64,000 nucleotides of DNA from Caldicellulosiruptor morganii (lineage in GTDB: Bacteria > Bacillota > Thermoanaerobacteria > Caldicellulosiruptorales > Caldicellulosiruptoraceae): contig NZ_CP113865.1 in NCBI RefSeq assembly GCF_026810225.1, forward strand, positions 1,570,001 to 1,634,000. Reading direction: 5' to 3'. The notes beneath the pieces are model-generated. The model ran no database searches. It saw only the letters and a list, made by a program, of their open reading frames with translations, and was not told the origin of the DNA. Each line of letters starts with the position of its first letter. Positions within the stretch are counted from its first letter, which is position 1. The position numbers and the translations under genes were made by a program. Below are positions 30,034 through 39,844 of the stretch, piece by piece.

Positions 30034-32247
30034 TCATATACAGTTTAAACCTTTGGATTTAGTATTTTCTAAATCAGCATAAGCTTGATTCTTATTATAA
30101 TTGTAATAAAGAATTGTATACATTCCATTTTTACGTAATAACTCTTCGTGTGTTCCTTGTTCAACAATTCTTCCTTCATCTAATACAACAATAATATCTG
30201 CATCAGTAATAGATGAAAGCCTATGAGTAATAATAATTCTGGTACATCCCATATTTTTAAAATAATCTAATATTTTCTTCTCATTAATGGGATCTAATGA
30301 GCTAGTAGCTTCGTCCAAAATAATTATTTTAGGTTTATTTAAAAGTGCTCTTGCAAGAGCTATTCTTTGTCGCTGTCCAGCTGATAAGTTTACTCCCATT
30401 TCGGTAATAATAGTATAATAACCCATGGGCATCTTTTGAATATCATCATCAATTTGTGCGATTTGACAAACTTTTTTTACTTCCTCAAGAGTAACATCTT
30501 TTCTATTCATAACAATATTTTCATAAATTGTTCTATTAAAAAGCATAATATCCTGAGGAACTATTCCTATTTGTTTTTTTATATATTTCTTATCTAACCT
30601 TCTGAGGTCTATACCATCATATAAAATTTCACCTTCAGACGGACTATATAAACCTGCTAATAATTTTGCTAATGTACTCTTCCCTGCCCCTGACTTACCA
30701 ACAATTGCTATCATCTTGCCTTGTTCAATTTTGAGCGAAATATTATTTATTACTTTAGCCGAATGTTTTGTATACGAAAAAGACACATTTCTTAATTCAA
30801 TATTACCCTTCACATTAATTTTAACAGACTCTTCAGACTCACTTTCCTTTTCATATCTGACTATATCACTTAGTCTCTCTAAGTATAGGCTACTATTTAC
30901 AAAACTAAGCCATGTGTCAACTACCGACTGGGATAGTGAAAAAAAAGTATTGCTTAAAGAATAAAATGCTATCACCTGTCCTACACTCAGCAGGGATTTT
31001 ATAGTAAAGATCACTCCTATAGATAACACAGCTATAGGCGATATCATTTGAATGAAAGACTGAATACTAAATATAAGATTATTTCTTTTTTGCCAATTAA
31101 TATATCTACTCATGTAGTCTTTATATTTATTTTCCCATATTGCATAAATTTCATTTTCAATTGCATGCATTTTTATACCTAAAATAGAAAATATAGCTTC
31201 TGAAATTACACTTTGAGCTTTGCTTTGTTCGTTAAGTAAATATTTACCATTTTCAAATATAACAGGTTGAGAAAATTTAACTACTAATAAATTGAGCAAA
31301 AATAAAATAATTACTACAAATGTTAAATGTACAGATTGTGAAAACATATAGCAAATAATAAAAAGCGCTGCTCCACAGTCAATAATTCCGTTTATCATTT
31401 GATTTATAAACAATTCTCGTATGATATAACAACTATTTACACTAAACAAAATATCTGCTTTGTTTCGAAGATCAAAAAATTTGTAAGGAAGTTTCAAAAC
31501 ATCTTCTACAACCTTTTTGTTTAAATTCTCGTCAACAAAAGCCTTAAGTTTAACCAGACGTAACCCTTTTATAAAATTAGACAAAAAATAAATCAGCAAT
31601 AGTAATAATAAATACATAATTGATTCTCTAATGTAAGCAATATCTTTCTTATTCAAACCATTGTCAATTAATTTTTGGATAAAGATTGGAATACAAAAAG
31701 TTGTTAAAAAATAGGTTATAATAGAATAAATTATAATTTGAAAATAATAGCTTCTTTTACCTTTAAATATTATTGGTAAGAAATATAACCATATATTTTC
31801 GCTTTTTCTTTTAGGAACAAATTTTTCATTTGGATAGGCATATATAGCATAATTAGAATACAAACTCGATAATTCAGATACTGTCAATTTTCTTCTACCA
31901 CACGCAGGATCAACAATATAAGCATATTTCTCATCAATCCTTTCTAATATAACAAAGTGCCTCTGCTCCCAAAAAAGTATCGCAGGCAATTCTATGTAGT
32001 ACAAACCTTCAGTCGAGCACTCATATAGTTTAGTTTTTAAGTTTAGTTTATTCATTAAATTTACTAACTGTCGTATTGTGGTTCCATCTCTACCAATATC
32101 TAAATATTCCCTCAAATCATTTAATGTAAAATAACTTCCATAGTACCTCAAAATCATTGCTACGCAGCATAATCCACACTCAGCTTGCTGTAGTTGTTCT
32201 ACATAAGGAACTTTTTTCTTTCTTTTGTGCTTCTTTTTAGCTTTCAC
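30034..32247 (-). CDS. lanT: LanT: peptidase-containing ABC exporter of the lanthipeptide
   Basis: A bifunctional exporter of 737 residues that removes the double-glycine leader and exports the product. An N-terminal C39 peptidase has its Cys at residue 24 (QQAECGLCCVAMIL), His near 98 (EQRHFVIL) and Asp in VDPACG. A membrane domain follows (roughly 165-440). The nucleotide-binding domain has GKSGAGKST near 515, LSAGQRQRIALARAL and IIILDEATSSLD near 640. It is the last gene of the lan operon, whose precursor has a GG leader site. Confidence 0.93.
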   Translation of the reverse strand: MKAKKKHKRKKKVPYVEQLQQAECGLCCVAMILRYYGSYFTLNDLREYLDIGRDGTTIRQLVNLMNKLNLKTKLYECSTEGLYYIELPAILFWEQRHFVILERIDEKYAYIVDPACGRRKLTVSELSSLYSNYAIYAYPNEKFVPKRKSENIWLYFLPIIFKGKRSYYFQIIIYSIITYFLTTFCIPIFIQKLIDNGLNKKDIAYIRESIMYLLLLLLIYFLSNFIKGLRLVKLKAFVDENLNKKVVEDVLKLPYKFFDLRNKADILFSVNSCYIIRELFINQMINGIIDCGAALFIICYMFSQSVHLTFVVIILFLLNLLVVKFSQPVIFENGKYLLNEQSKAQSVISEAIFSILGIKMHAIENEIYAIWENKYKDYMSRYINWQKRNNLIFSIQSFIQMISPIAVLSIGVIFTIKSLLSVGQVIAFYSLSNTFFSLSQSVVDTWLSFVNSSLYLERLSDIVRYEKESESEESVKINVKGNIELRNVSFSYTKHSAKVINNISLKIEQGKMIAIVGKSGAGKSTLAKLLAGLYSPSEGEILYDGIDLRRLDKKYIKKQIGIVPQDIMLFNRTIYENIVMNRKDVTLEEVKKVCQIAQIDDDIQKMPMGYYTIITEMGVNLSAGQRQRIALARALLNKPKIIILDEATSSLDPINEKKILDYFKNMGCTRIIITHRLSSITDADIIVVLDEGRIVEQGTHEELLRKNGMYTILYYNYNKNQAYADLENTKSKGLNCI

Positions 32248-32268
32248 TTTAACATCACCTGCTTCTAA

Positions 32269-32982
32269 TTATCGTAAGTCCTTTTTGTTAATTACTACAA
32301 TTGTTATTAACAATGAGATTATTGAGTACAATATTAAACTTAAAAATTCTAATTCAGAAAATTTTTGTGTATAGAATATTTTTATGGCTAACCCAAATGG
32401 ATTATATTTCATAATATTTCTGATAAGATCTATCTTGCATTTGGATGCTAGTAAAGAGATTAAATTTGAAATAAAGTCGTTAAAACAAATGTAAGATAAT
32501 AAAAGGGTTATAGCAAAATTTAAAGAAATTGTACCTACTAAAATAGAAAAAGAACCAACTGATATAAAATAGATCAAAAAACTACTTAGAGATGATAAGA
32601 TTTCTTTTAAGCTTATCTTTATAGTAATTGACTCTGAATCAATTACACTTGAAATTGTGTAAATGAAAAAATATATGAAATTGAATATTAAAGCTAAAAA
32701 AAATATACTTAACATTTTATAAAGTATTATTTGAGACCTACTTAACTTTCCAGTAAACAAAAATTTGTGCGTTTTGTATTCGTAATCTGCACACGCAATG
32801 TATGCTAACCAATACAATATTGTAATAGACATTAATGCAAGTAACAAATTCTTAGTAATTCTGAAAACATTATTTACTTGTATTACCAATGTACTTACTA
32901 TTAACAACAAAAACACAATAAAACTTCGCATACGAAGAATTTTTACTATCTCTGCAATTGACATTCTAATAACCATTTTCAT
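32269..32982 (-). CDS. ABC transporter permease (LanE/LanG-like immunity subunit)
   Basis: About 237 residues with six predicted membrane segments and no soluble domain, for example FIVFLLLIVSTLVIQV and LILYSIISLLITIVVINK. Pairs of such permeases with one ATPase form LanFEG self-protection exporters in lanthipeptide producers. It follows the other permease by 19 bp. The ATG at 32982 after GGAGG is preferred to the TTG at 32988. Confidence 0.8.
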   Translation of the reverse strand: MKMVIRMSIAEIVKILRMRSFIVFLLLIVSTLVIQVNNVFRITKNLLLALMSITILYWLAYIACADYEYKTHKFLFTGKLSRSQIILYKMLSIFFLALIFNFIYFFIYTISSVIDSESITIKISLKEILSSLSSFLIYFISVGSFSILVGTISLNFAITLLLSYICFNDFISNLISLLASKCKIDLIRNIMKYNPFGLAIKIFYTQKFSELEFLSLILYSIISLLITIVVINKKDLR

Positions 32983-33001
32983 CTTCAACTTCCTCCAGCA
33001 G

Positions 33002-33754
33002 TTACCTAATATCTCTCTTGTTTAATATCACTATTGAAAAAACAAGGAAAATTAATCCGTATAGTAACATTAAAAACAGCTCATTTTTTTCAAATTTCCA
33101 CGTGCCTGACCATATACCAATGATATAGTTTGGAAAATAGGTAAAAATTCTTTCTGCAGTGCTTAAATTATTACCACTTAATATTTTTGAATGTATTTTA
33201 AATGTAGGATATAATGATATATATTGAATAAATCCAAATAGTGTTAATACTGAAAATATTGTTGTTATATGATTAAAGGATATTACAGAAATAAATAGAG
33301 CAAATACACATATTAAAAAAGCAACACAAAGATATATCACCAATGCATTTAAATCTTTTATTTTCCATATTTCGGATAATTTCAATGTACTATTAATTCT
33401 CAAACTGATCAGAGGATTTAATAATCGGCTTATTAACCAAAGTAAAAAACTTAATTGCAGCATCACTAACATTTTTTCTAGTATTATTTCAGTACGTGTA
33501 AAAACGCCGGTAAATAATACTGTTGATGTTCTATACTTAAATTCCTTCCCTAATAACATACTTGAGAGATAAATAAATATAAATTGAATAAACCTAAAAA
33601 GCTCGTATTGATAATCCTCTAAAACAAAGAATTTTGGTTTATAAATCAACCATAACGAGATGTAAAACATCGCCAAAAACACACTAATTAAAAATCCTTT
33701 TGATTTTATTGTATAAAAAAAATCTCTTGTAGCAAGTGCCACAATTTTATTCAA
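33002..33754 (-). CDS. ABC transporter permease (LanE/LanG-like immunity subunit)
   Basis: 250 residues with about six hydrophobic segments (for example FLICVFALFISVISF and LLYGLIFLVFSIVILNK). Its C-terminal INKRDIR-type tail resembles that of the neighbouring permease, suggesting an old duplication. A TTG start overlaps the ATPase gene by 8 bp after GAGGGG. Probably a half of the LanFEG-type immunity exporter. Confidence 0.8.
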   Translation of the reverse strand: MNKIVALATRDFFYTIKSKGFLISVFLAMFYISLWLIYKPKFFVLEDYQYELFRFIQFIFIYLSSMLLGKEFKYRTSTVLFTGVFTRTEIILEKMLVMLQLSFLLWLISRLLNPLISLRINSTLKLSEIWKIKDLNALVIYLCVAFLICVFALFISVISFNHITTIFSVLTLFGFIQYISLYPTFKIHSKILSGNNLSTAERIFTYFPNYIIGIWSGTWKFEKNELFLMLLYGLIFLVFSIVILNKRDIR

Positions 33755-34658
33755 TTATCTTCCCCTCCATTTTCTTGATAAATCTTTCCTCAAGTGAAAT
33801 TTTCTGTTTATATATTCCTTTAACAATAATTCCTTTCTGAACAATTTGAGGTAGCAAATTCTCAAACATTTCAGAGGTTATGACAACTTTTATTTTTCCC
33901 TCCCCCTCTATTATAGCTTTAATACCTCTTGCCTCAAAAAATTTTACTAAATCTTCTACACTGTTTGTTTCGAAAATATATGAAACACTTGTTTTATTTT
34001 CCTGATTTAAATTTACTTCCTCTATAACTTCACCATTTCTTATAAATAACACTCTATCACATATGGCTTCTATTTCACTCAAAACATGACTTGAAATAAG
34101 AATACCTATACTTTTTTTTCTCACTATATCTTTTAAAAAATTCCTCACTACTGGCGTAATATTGGGATCAAGTCCATTTGTTGGCTCGTCTAAAACCAAA
34201 AGTCTTGGATCACCAAGAACAGCCTGAGCAATACCCAATCTTTGTTTTGTACCCATTGAATATTTTACTGTTTTTTGGTAAATCACTTTTTCCAAACCCA
34301 GTAATTTTACAACTTCATTGATTTCTGAATCATTCACATTTCCAAAAATTTTACTAAAGAACTTGAGATTTTCATAACCTGTTAAGTTAGGATAAAATCC
34401 CGGCGACTCAATCACACAACCAACTTGTTTCTTCTCAACGCTACCTTCTTTTATATTCCGCCCATCGATATATATATTTCCTTCATAATTTCTGATAAGT
34501 CCAGCTATAATTGCCATAAGAGTGGTCTTACCTGCTCCATTTGGTCCAACTAAACCTACAATTTCCCCACTATAGATAACAAACGAAACATTTCTTAAAA
34601 CTTCTTTCTTGCCATATTTTTTACTAACGTTTCTCACTTCAAGTATTTTATTTTGCAT
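33747..34658 (-). CDS. ABC transporter ATP-binding protein (LanF-like immunity subunit)
   Basis: 303 residues of the bacitracin/lantibiotic immunity ATPase type. Walker A GPNGAGKTT is near residue 38, the signature YSMGTKQRLGIAQA near 137 and Walker B LLVLDEPTNGLDPN near 160. The C-terminal ~80 residues form the extra domain common in BcrA/LanF proteins. Translation is coupled to the two permeases, giving a complete exporter for self-protection. Confidence 0.88.
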   Translation of the reverse strand: MQNKILEVRNVSKKYGKKEVLRNVSFVIYSGEIVGLVGPNGAGKTTLMAIIAGLIRNYEGNIYIDGRNIKEGSVEKKQVGCVIESPGFYPNLTGYENLKFFSKIFGNVNDSEINEVVKLLGLEKVIYQKTVKYSMGTKQRLGIAQAVLGDPRLLVLDEPTNGLDPNITPVVRNFLKDIVRKKSIGILISSHVLSEIEAICDRVLFIRNGEVIEEVNLNQENKTSVSYIFETNSVEDLVKFFEARGIKAIIEGEGKIKVVITSEMFENLLPQIVQKGIIVKGIYKQKISLEERFIKKMEGKIIE

Positions 34659-34726
34659 TTTTAGCCCTCCTAATTCATACTTGAAACTGCTTATAAATTA
34701 CATCTAAAACGATATAATGAATTGTT

Positions 34727-35485
34727 CTAAAACTCAACTATGTTAAAATCTTTGAGCATTGATTTTTTTTGAAGTAATTCATTAAATGTTTTGCATTCTA
34801 AAAGCCCATTGTTTTTCCAGAAAAGATACTCATAGTTAGGCATTTTTTCGTAGCCAATAATAGCTTTTTTTAAATTAGAAAATATAACTTCCATTGTCTT
34901 ATCAGCTTCCACTTTTTTGTTGCCCATCAAATATTCGTAAATAGAACGCGAACAATTATCAATCTCTTGTTTTAAAAGGTTATCTTCTTCCAATTGTGAT
35001 AAATCAAAAATTGCTGCATTCAATTGTTTAATAACTTTTAGTCCTAAAAAACTCATAGCTATATACAAATACTCAGATACAAAACTAATACCATTTCCTG
35101 TTGATGTTGTCACTGCTATCGCCGGCTTCCCACAAAGCCTTAGCAGATGCATCCAGTATGATATTCTATCAAAAAAAACTTTCATATCTCCGCTAACATT
35201 TGCTGCATAAATTGGTGTTCCAAATATTATGAAATCCGCTTTTAGCATTTCTGATTTTAATTTTCCCATATCGTCAGTAGAATCTAGTGGACACTTTCCA
35301 TAAAAAAAGCAACTAATACACCCTCTACATCTTTCTATATAGCTGTTCTGAGGATGAAATACACTAATATTAAGACTTTTATCTTCAACTAAACAATAAA
35401 CCTTCTTTAAAATTTCATTAATTATTTTTAACGTCTTTGACGCTTCACCATTTCTACTTCCCACATATACAAAAATATTTCTCAT
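34727..35485 (-). CDS. Flavodoxin-like NAD(P)H-dependent oxidoreductase in the lanthipeptide cluster
   Basis: 252 residues of the NAD(P)H-dependent FMN reductase family: FVYVGSRNGEASKTL at the FMN-phosphate site, GTPIYAANVSGDMKVFFDR near 93, and TTSTGNG near 123. CRGCISCFFYGKCP near 50 is the Cys cluster seen in the iron-sulfur flavoprotein-like group. It lies between lanM and the immunity ATPase, so a tailoring role is likely. Some lanthipeptide clusters use flavin enzymes of this broad family (LanJB) to reduce dehydroalanine to D-alanine; membership of that subgroup is unproven. Confidence 0.78.
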   Translation of the reverse strand: MRNIFVYVGSRNGEASKTLKIINEILKKVYCLVEDKSLNISVFHPQNSYIERCRGCISCFFYGKCPLDSTDDMGKLKSEMLKADFIIFGTPIYAANVSGDMKVFFDRISYWMHLLRLCGKPAIAVTTSTGNGISFVSEYLYIAMSFLGLKVIKQLNAAIFDLSQLEEDNLLKQEIDNCSRSIYEYLMGNKKVEADKTMEVIFSNLKKAIIGYEKMPNYEYLFWKNNGLLECKTFNELLQKKSMLKDFNIVEF

Positions 35486-35534
35486 ACACACCACCCTAAT
35501 TGCTATAGTTAAAAAATATTTTTTAGGTTTTTAA

Positions 35535-38500
35535 TTATTCCAAACATAATATTTCTGGCATTTGAACATATTCACAAAATTGAAGAAAAGCATACCCAAC
35601 ACCGGAAAGACCGGTCATTAATCCATAATTTTCAATTTTATTAAATTCTCCATTACACCACCTACCCATAAAATACCTATCTAAAAACTCATTCAACGTA
35701 GCCAAGCAACTAATTTTTAATTCTTCATCTTTCAAAACTTTAGCAGCATAATATAAAATTCTTAAATTGCCAATATCTCCATGACATAAACAATAATCTT
35801 TACCAAATGCATATTTCTTTGTAATTTCAATAGCTTTTTTAATTTCCTCAAAGCAATAATCATCATGATAACCTTTTTCAATTAAATTAATTCTGGACAA
35901 TAGTATACCTGGTGCACCATGACACCAGCCAAATGAAAATCCATCTTCTAAAAGACTCCTTCGCCAATTGTTATTTCTTTTATCAAACATATTTCTCTCA
36001 TAAGTTAAGGATAATCTTATTAAATCTATAATATTACTATTATGGTTAATATAGAACAGCCTGATTAGCTGAGATGTAACACCTGCATTACCATGAGAAT
36101 AACCTACATAACCCTCTTCGCCCCATGTTATGCCTTCTTTACATTTATTAGATTTTTCATTGATTGCATAAAGAATTTTAGTGCATATTGAGAGTAATTC
36201 CTCTCTTATTTTTTCTTCTGCAGTCTTATCGTATATAGAGAGCAAAACTCCAAGTGTTCCTGAAAGTCCTGAAATTATATCATGATTTTCAGTTATTAAT
36301 TCTGCTTTGCTTAAAATCCCAATTTTGCCATAAACAATATCCAAAAATTCTTTTATATCCAAACATTTACCTATATGAAATAACGCGTAAAAATAGCCAC
36401 AAACTCCCGAAAAAGCTCCTATTCTATTAATTTTGCTATTTGAAACTTTTCCTAAATTTTCTATATATGATATTACTGGTACCATAGCTTCAATAGCAGC
36501 CAATTTATATTTTTTGCTTCCTGTAATTGCTCCCAAAAATGCCAGAAATAATGCTATTCCACTGTTTCCACTGTATAAATCGTAACCCACATCAGTTATA
36601 AAATAAAATTTGTCATCTATCCCAATTGAACCTATCCAACTTCGTTCATTTTTCCCATTTCTTTTTCCCATTATACTTTTTTCAAGTATTAAATCACCTA
36701 TTTTTTTCGCGATATCCAAAAACTTCTGTTTGTCAAATTTTTTGATGTTATTACATGTTTTGAACCTTATATTTGTATGATATCCCATATCATACGTTAC
36801 TTTATTTAGATAACTCATATTAATAAGTGCTACTTGTCTTTCTAAATCTTTTTCGTTCATACTCTCAATTTTTTTAATCACATAATCTAAAGGAGTTTGT
36901 TTATAACATGGTTCTATTTTTTCACCTTTGCTATTGATTATTGAATTGCAATTTAAAAATGTTGTAAAATAAGGCACATCTCCGTTTAACATATCTTCTA
37001 TTTCAGATAAAACAATACGTTTTTCCTCTTCATAAGGAACAAGTCCAATTCTATGCAAGAATACTTTCCTATCAATCGAGTTACGTAATAAATCAGGATG
37101 GTAACTTGTAGCTAACAATTGTGCATAAATACTCGTTGGTTTAAAAATTACCCTGCATTTACAGTTTTGGAATATTTCTCTTACTTTTTTAATATATTTA
37201 TTCTTGTTTTTAAGTATCCATTTGTAGGTGTTAACAAAACCATTTATAATTTCGTTTACATATTCTGAAGATTTTATTCTTTTCCCTTTCATTATCGGAT
37301 TGTTACTTTTAGGCTTTATAATGGCATAATCATATTCTATCTTAATTTCATCAGTGTTATAGTTATTAACAAAAAGACTATGAAATGGGGCTTCTTGTTC
37401 ATCTTCTGCACATAACCCACCAATTTCAAATACCTTTCCACTTTTAAAATTTACTATTTGTGTTGGTAACAAACCAATACCCCTAACTGAGTTGTTGAGA
37501 ATCCTTAAAACCTCTGTCGAGGCAAATGTTTCAGTTCTATTAATATCAAAAAGATCAGGATGAAACAGTGTTTCTAAGTCAATTAATACTGGATTTTCAC
37601 CTTCTGCAATTATATTTTCGAAATGCATATCTCTTGCATTAAGAGTATAAAGAATACACAATATCTCGCCTGCTCTGTAATAAAATCGCTTTATTTCATC
37701 TATTTCACAACATTCCTTATATTCTATAAATTCTACCCAACCTGCCGATTCTATTGTATAAGTTCTGCATGTTTTTAAACTATAAAAATTAGGTATACAT
37801 TGATTATTCAACCACTCAATAAATTCACCAAATTTGACTTCCAAATCTAAAGCTCTTGGCTTATAAATTAGCTTGACGCCAGAATCAAAATATAAAACAG
37901 CAACACTCCTCCCCCCGTTGTGCATATCTCCTGCTCCAAATTCAATGCTCTTTAATTTACCTAAGTGTTTCCCATCTAAGAGTTTTTTGGACAACTGTTT
38001 CTCTTCTCTCTCTGTGTTTTCAATTATTTCTCTTAAATAATTACAAAAATTTCTCATGCATAGATCCATTAAACGTGTCAATTCATTGTATTCCATATAG
38101 AGCTTTTCTATATAGTCATCATTTCTAAGTAAAATATCTGAAAAATAATTTGCTCTCTGCTCTGGTGTTTCTCCTACTAATTTCGACTCTATTCTTGCAA
38201 TATTAAGTTCTAAGATAAGTACACGATATGCTATTTTATAAAGATTCTCTATTGCTAATTTTAATATCTGTATCATAAACTCATTTTTGTCATGTATAAA
38301 TTCACTTCTTTGTATAAGTTCATATATGTATTCAAAATAGGTTCTTATAATAGGCTTAAAAAAATATACCCATTTGTATTCATTGTGTATTATTGCTAAT
38401 AATCTTTCTAACTCTAATACTAATTCAATATTATTACAATATTTTCCTAAAAATTTTTCACCATGTTTTTCGGTACTGTAATAATATTCCCTAATTTTTT

Positions 38501-38657
38501 CAAAATTCGTATTTGAAATTTCCTGCAATAACTTCTCTAGTTCTTCTTTTTTCTTTATTTCAGGAAACAACGTCAACCAGTAATTAATAACATCATCAAA
38601 CGTAAACTCTTTATCTGTACTCAAATTATAAATAAGCCAATTATTATCCTGTTTCAT
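35535..38657 (-). CDS. lanM: LanM: class II lanthipeptide synthetase
   Basis: A bifunctional enzyme of 1040 residues that dehydrates Ser/Thr in the precursor and adds Cys to form lanthionine rings. The N-terminal kinase-like dehydratase has GAGDMHNGGRSVAVLYF near residue 241, LIYKPRAL near 262 and ARDMHFENIIAEG near 340 with ENPVLIDLETLF. The C-terminal LanC-like cyclase has zinc ligands in FGWCHGAPGI near 910 and CLCHGDIG near 954. Full length with no lesions. It is separated from the precursor gene by a strong hairpin. Confidence 0.95.
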   Translation of the reverse strand: MKQDNNWLIYNLSTDKEFTFDDVINYWLTLFPEIKKKEELEKLLQEISNTNFEKIREYYYSTEKHGEKFLGKYCNNIELVLELERLLAIIHNEYKWVYFFKPIIRTYFEYIYELIQRSEFIHDKNEFMIQILKLAIENLYKIAYRVLILELNIARIESKLVGETPEQRANYFSDILLRNDDYIEKLYMEYNELTRLMDLCMRNFCNYLREIIENTEREEKQLSKKLLDGKHLGKLKSIEFGAGDMHNGGRSVAVLYFDSGVKLIYKPRALDLEVKFGEFIEWLNNQCIPNFYSLKTCRTYTIESAGWVEFIEYKECCEIDEIKRFYYRAGEILCILYTLNARDMHFENIIAEGENPVLIDLETLFHPDLFDINRTETFASTEVLRILNNSVRGIGLLPTQIVNFKSGKVFEIGGLCAEDEQEAPFHSLFVNNYNTDEIKIEYDYAIIKPKSNNPIMKGKRIKSSEYVNEIINGFVNTYKWILKNKNKYIKKVREIFQNCKCRVIFKPTSIYAQLLATSYHPDLLRNSIDRKVFLHRIGLVPYEEEKRIVLSEIEDMLNGDVPYFTTFLNCNSIINSKGEKIEPCYKQTPLDYVIKKIESMNEKDLERQVALINMSYLNKVTYDMGYHTNIRFKTCNNIKKFDKQKFLDIAKKIGDLILEKSIMGKRNGKNERSWIGSIGIDDKFYFITDVGYDLYSGNSGIALFLAFLGAITGSKKYKLAAIEAMVPVISYIENLGKVSNSKINRIGAFSGVCGYFYALFHIGKCLDIKEFLDIVYGKIGILSKAELITENHDIISGLSGTLGVLLSIYDKTAEEKIREELLSICTKILYAINEKSNKCKEGITWGEEGYVGYSHGNAGVTSQLIRLFYINHNSNIIDLIRLSLTYERNMFDKRNNNWRRSLLEDGFSFGWCHGAPGILLSRINLIEKGYHDDYCFEEIKKAIEITKKYAFGKDYCLCHGDIGNLRILYYAAKVLKDEELKISCLATLNEFLDRYFMGRWCNGEFNKIENYGLMTGLSGVGYAFLQFCEYVQMPEILCLE

Positions 38658-38785
38658 GTTATCTTCTTTCCCCTTTTCATATTATTGAATCTTTTTACAG
38701 CTTCCTGTAGAGATAATTCTCCAAAAATGTTGTTTTAATAAATTAACTAAAAAAAAGTATTTTTATCTGCCTTCTAAATTATTAG

Positions 38786-38815
38786 CACTATGCCGCTCAG
38801 AAGAGCGGCATAGTG
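38786..38815 (-). promoter_or_regulatory. Hairpin between precursor and lanM
   Basis: A perfect 13-bp stem (arms CACTATGCCGCTC and GAGCGGCATAGTG, 4-base loop) just after the precursor stop, without a T tract. Such leaky hairpins usually give more precursor than enzyme mRNA. Confidence 0.8.
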
Positions 38816-38834
38816 TTCATTCTTTAAATTCTAA

Positions 38835-39122
38835 TTACCTCATTCTGCAGCTTCTACCATCGCTTCTGCACTCGGCTGAATAAGTATAAACAAGACTACA
38901 AGCATAGTACTTTGTAATTGCTTGATCAATTGAAAACGCTAAGTTTGTTACTGCTGTTACTGCACTAATCACACCAACAACTACAGTTGGAGTACCACCA
39001 CCAGCTTGTTCTGGCAAATTCTGCTCTTGAATTTCTTTAACAATGTCTCCAGCAGGATTATAAATCTTTGCATTTACTTTGTTTCTCAAAACAGGATTTT
39101 TAATGATAGTAGACTCTTTCAT
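38835..39122 (-). CDS. lanA: Class II lanthipeptide precursor peptide
   Basis: 95 residues. The leader (about 1-42) has NPVLRNK near residue 9, NPAGDIVKEIQEQNL near 22 and a GGG site at 41-43, the C39 cleavage pattern. The core starts at residue 43 or 44: a Cys-free hydrophobic part (VVVGVISAVTAVTNLAFSI) and a Cys-rich tail with Cys at 75, 85 and 92, ending RSDGRSCRMR. Twelve core Ser/Thr for only three Cys means at most three rings and possibly many other dehydrated residues. A strong AGGAGGG precedes the ATG. No close known product is recalled. Confidence 0.9.
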   Translation of the reverse strand: MKESTIIKNPVLRNKVNAKIYNPAGDIVKEIQEQNLPEQAGGGTPTVVVGVISAVTAVTNLAFSIDQAITKYYACSLVYTYSAECRSDGRSCRMR

Positions 39123-39149
39123 TATTATCCCTCCTAAATTTTTAGTGTG

Positions 39150-39185
39150 TTATATCATAACCCTTTGTGCGCACAAAAAGGTCAT
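39150..39185 (-). promoter_or_regulatory. Palindrome and probable promoter of the lanthipeptide operon
   Basis: A perfect 14-bp palindrome TTTGTGCGCACAAA (39164-39177) lies next to TATGAT/TATAAC-like -10 sequences (minus strand, about 39160-39148), some 25 bp ahead of the precursor ribosome-binding site. It is placed for a repressor; no lanRK regulator genes are present. Confidence 0.55.
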
Positions 39186-39844
39186 GACCCCCGTCTAAAA
39201 TAGATCATAGATCTTGTTTATACTTAAAAAGACAGTAAAAATAAACTAACAAAGTGTCAAAAGAAATAATTGAGGCCACATAATCGTGTAAATAGGAATT
39301 GAGCAACTCTCTCTTCACTTTTTAATTTTTAATTTGCTTAACTTTTTAATATGATTATTTCTTTATTTTCACTTTTAAGAGGTTTTATACTTTAACCTCT
39401 TTTTATGTAAACTTGCCCCTGGAAATTTCTATACAAATTTTATCCCACATTTTTTTATCCTGTCAATCTCTTTTTTTTTTTTTTTTTAGCAATATTTCGT
39501 CAATTTTTGGGTATAAACTATATTTTTCTTTAAATTACTCTAAATTTCTTCAATTTTTTCGAGTTTATAATAAAATAGCTTTTAGCTCAATTAGAAGTTA
39601 CATTAGAAAATCTTAGTGTAAAATATTCATAGGCTTTGAGATGGAAAAGCGGCTCCCTCTTCTTGGCAATAAAGAGAGAATGAGATAAAATAGTGATAAT
39701 CTGATAAACAGAAAAAGGAAAAAATAAACCAAATGAGAGAGCAAAATAATTAATAATATTATATCAAATAGCTTGCTGAATAAAATAAATTTACAAAAGA
39801 GGCAATAGGAAGATACGGCTAAAAAAGCCATCCTACTTAAGTAA
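39186..39844. other. Gene-free AT-rich stretch
   Basis: I see no supportable gene in this stretch. It is very AT-rich, has a long T run near 39470-39490, and the 87-codon minus frame at 39613-39876 is a low-complexity hydrophobic artefact. It probably is decayed mobile-element DNA upstream of the lan operon. Confidence 0.5.

Noticed and set aside
34727..35485. Flavoprotein as a LanD-type cysteine decarboxylase
   Set aside because: The precursor ends in RMR rather than Cys and the protein has the FMN-reductase pattern, not the HFCD decarboxylase fold motifs.
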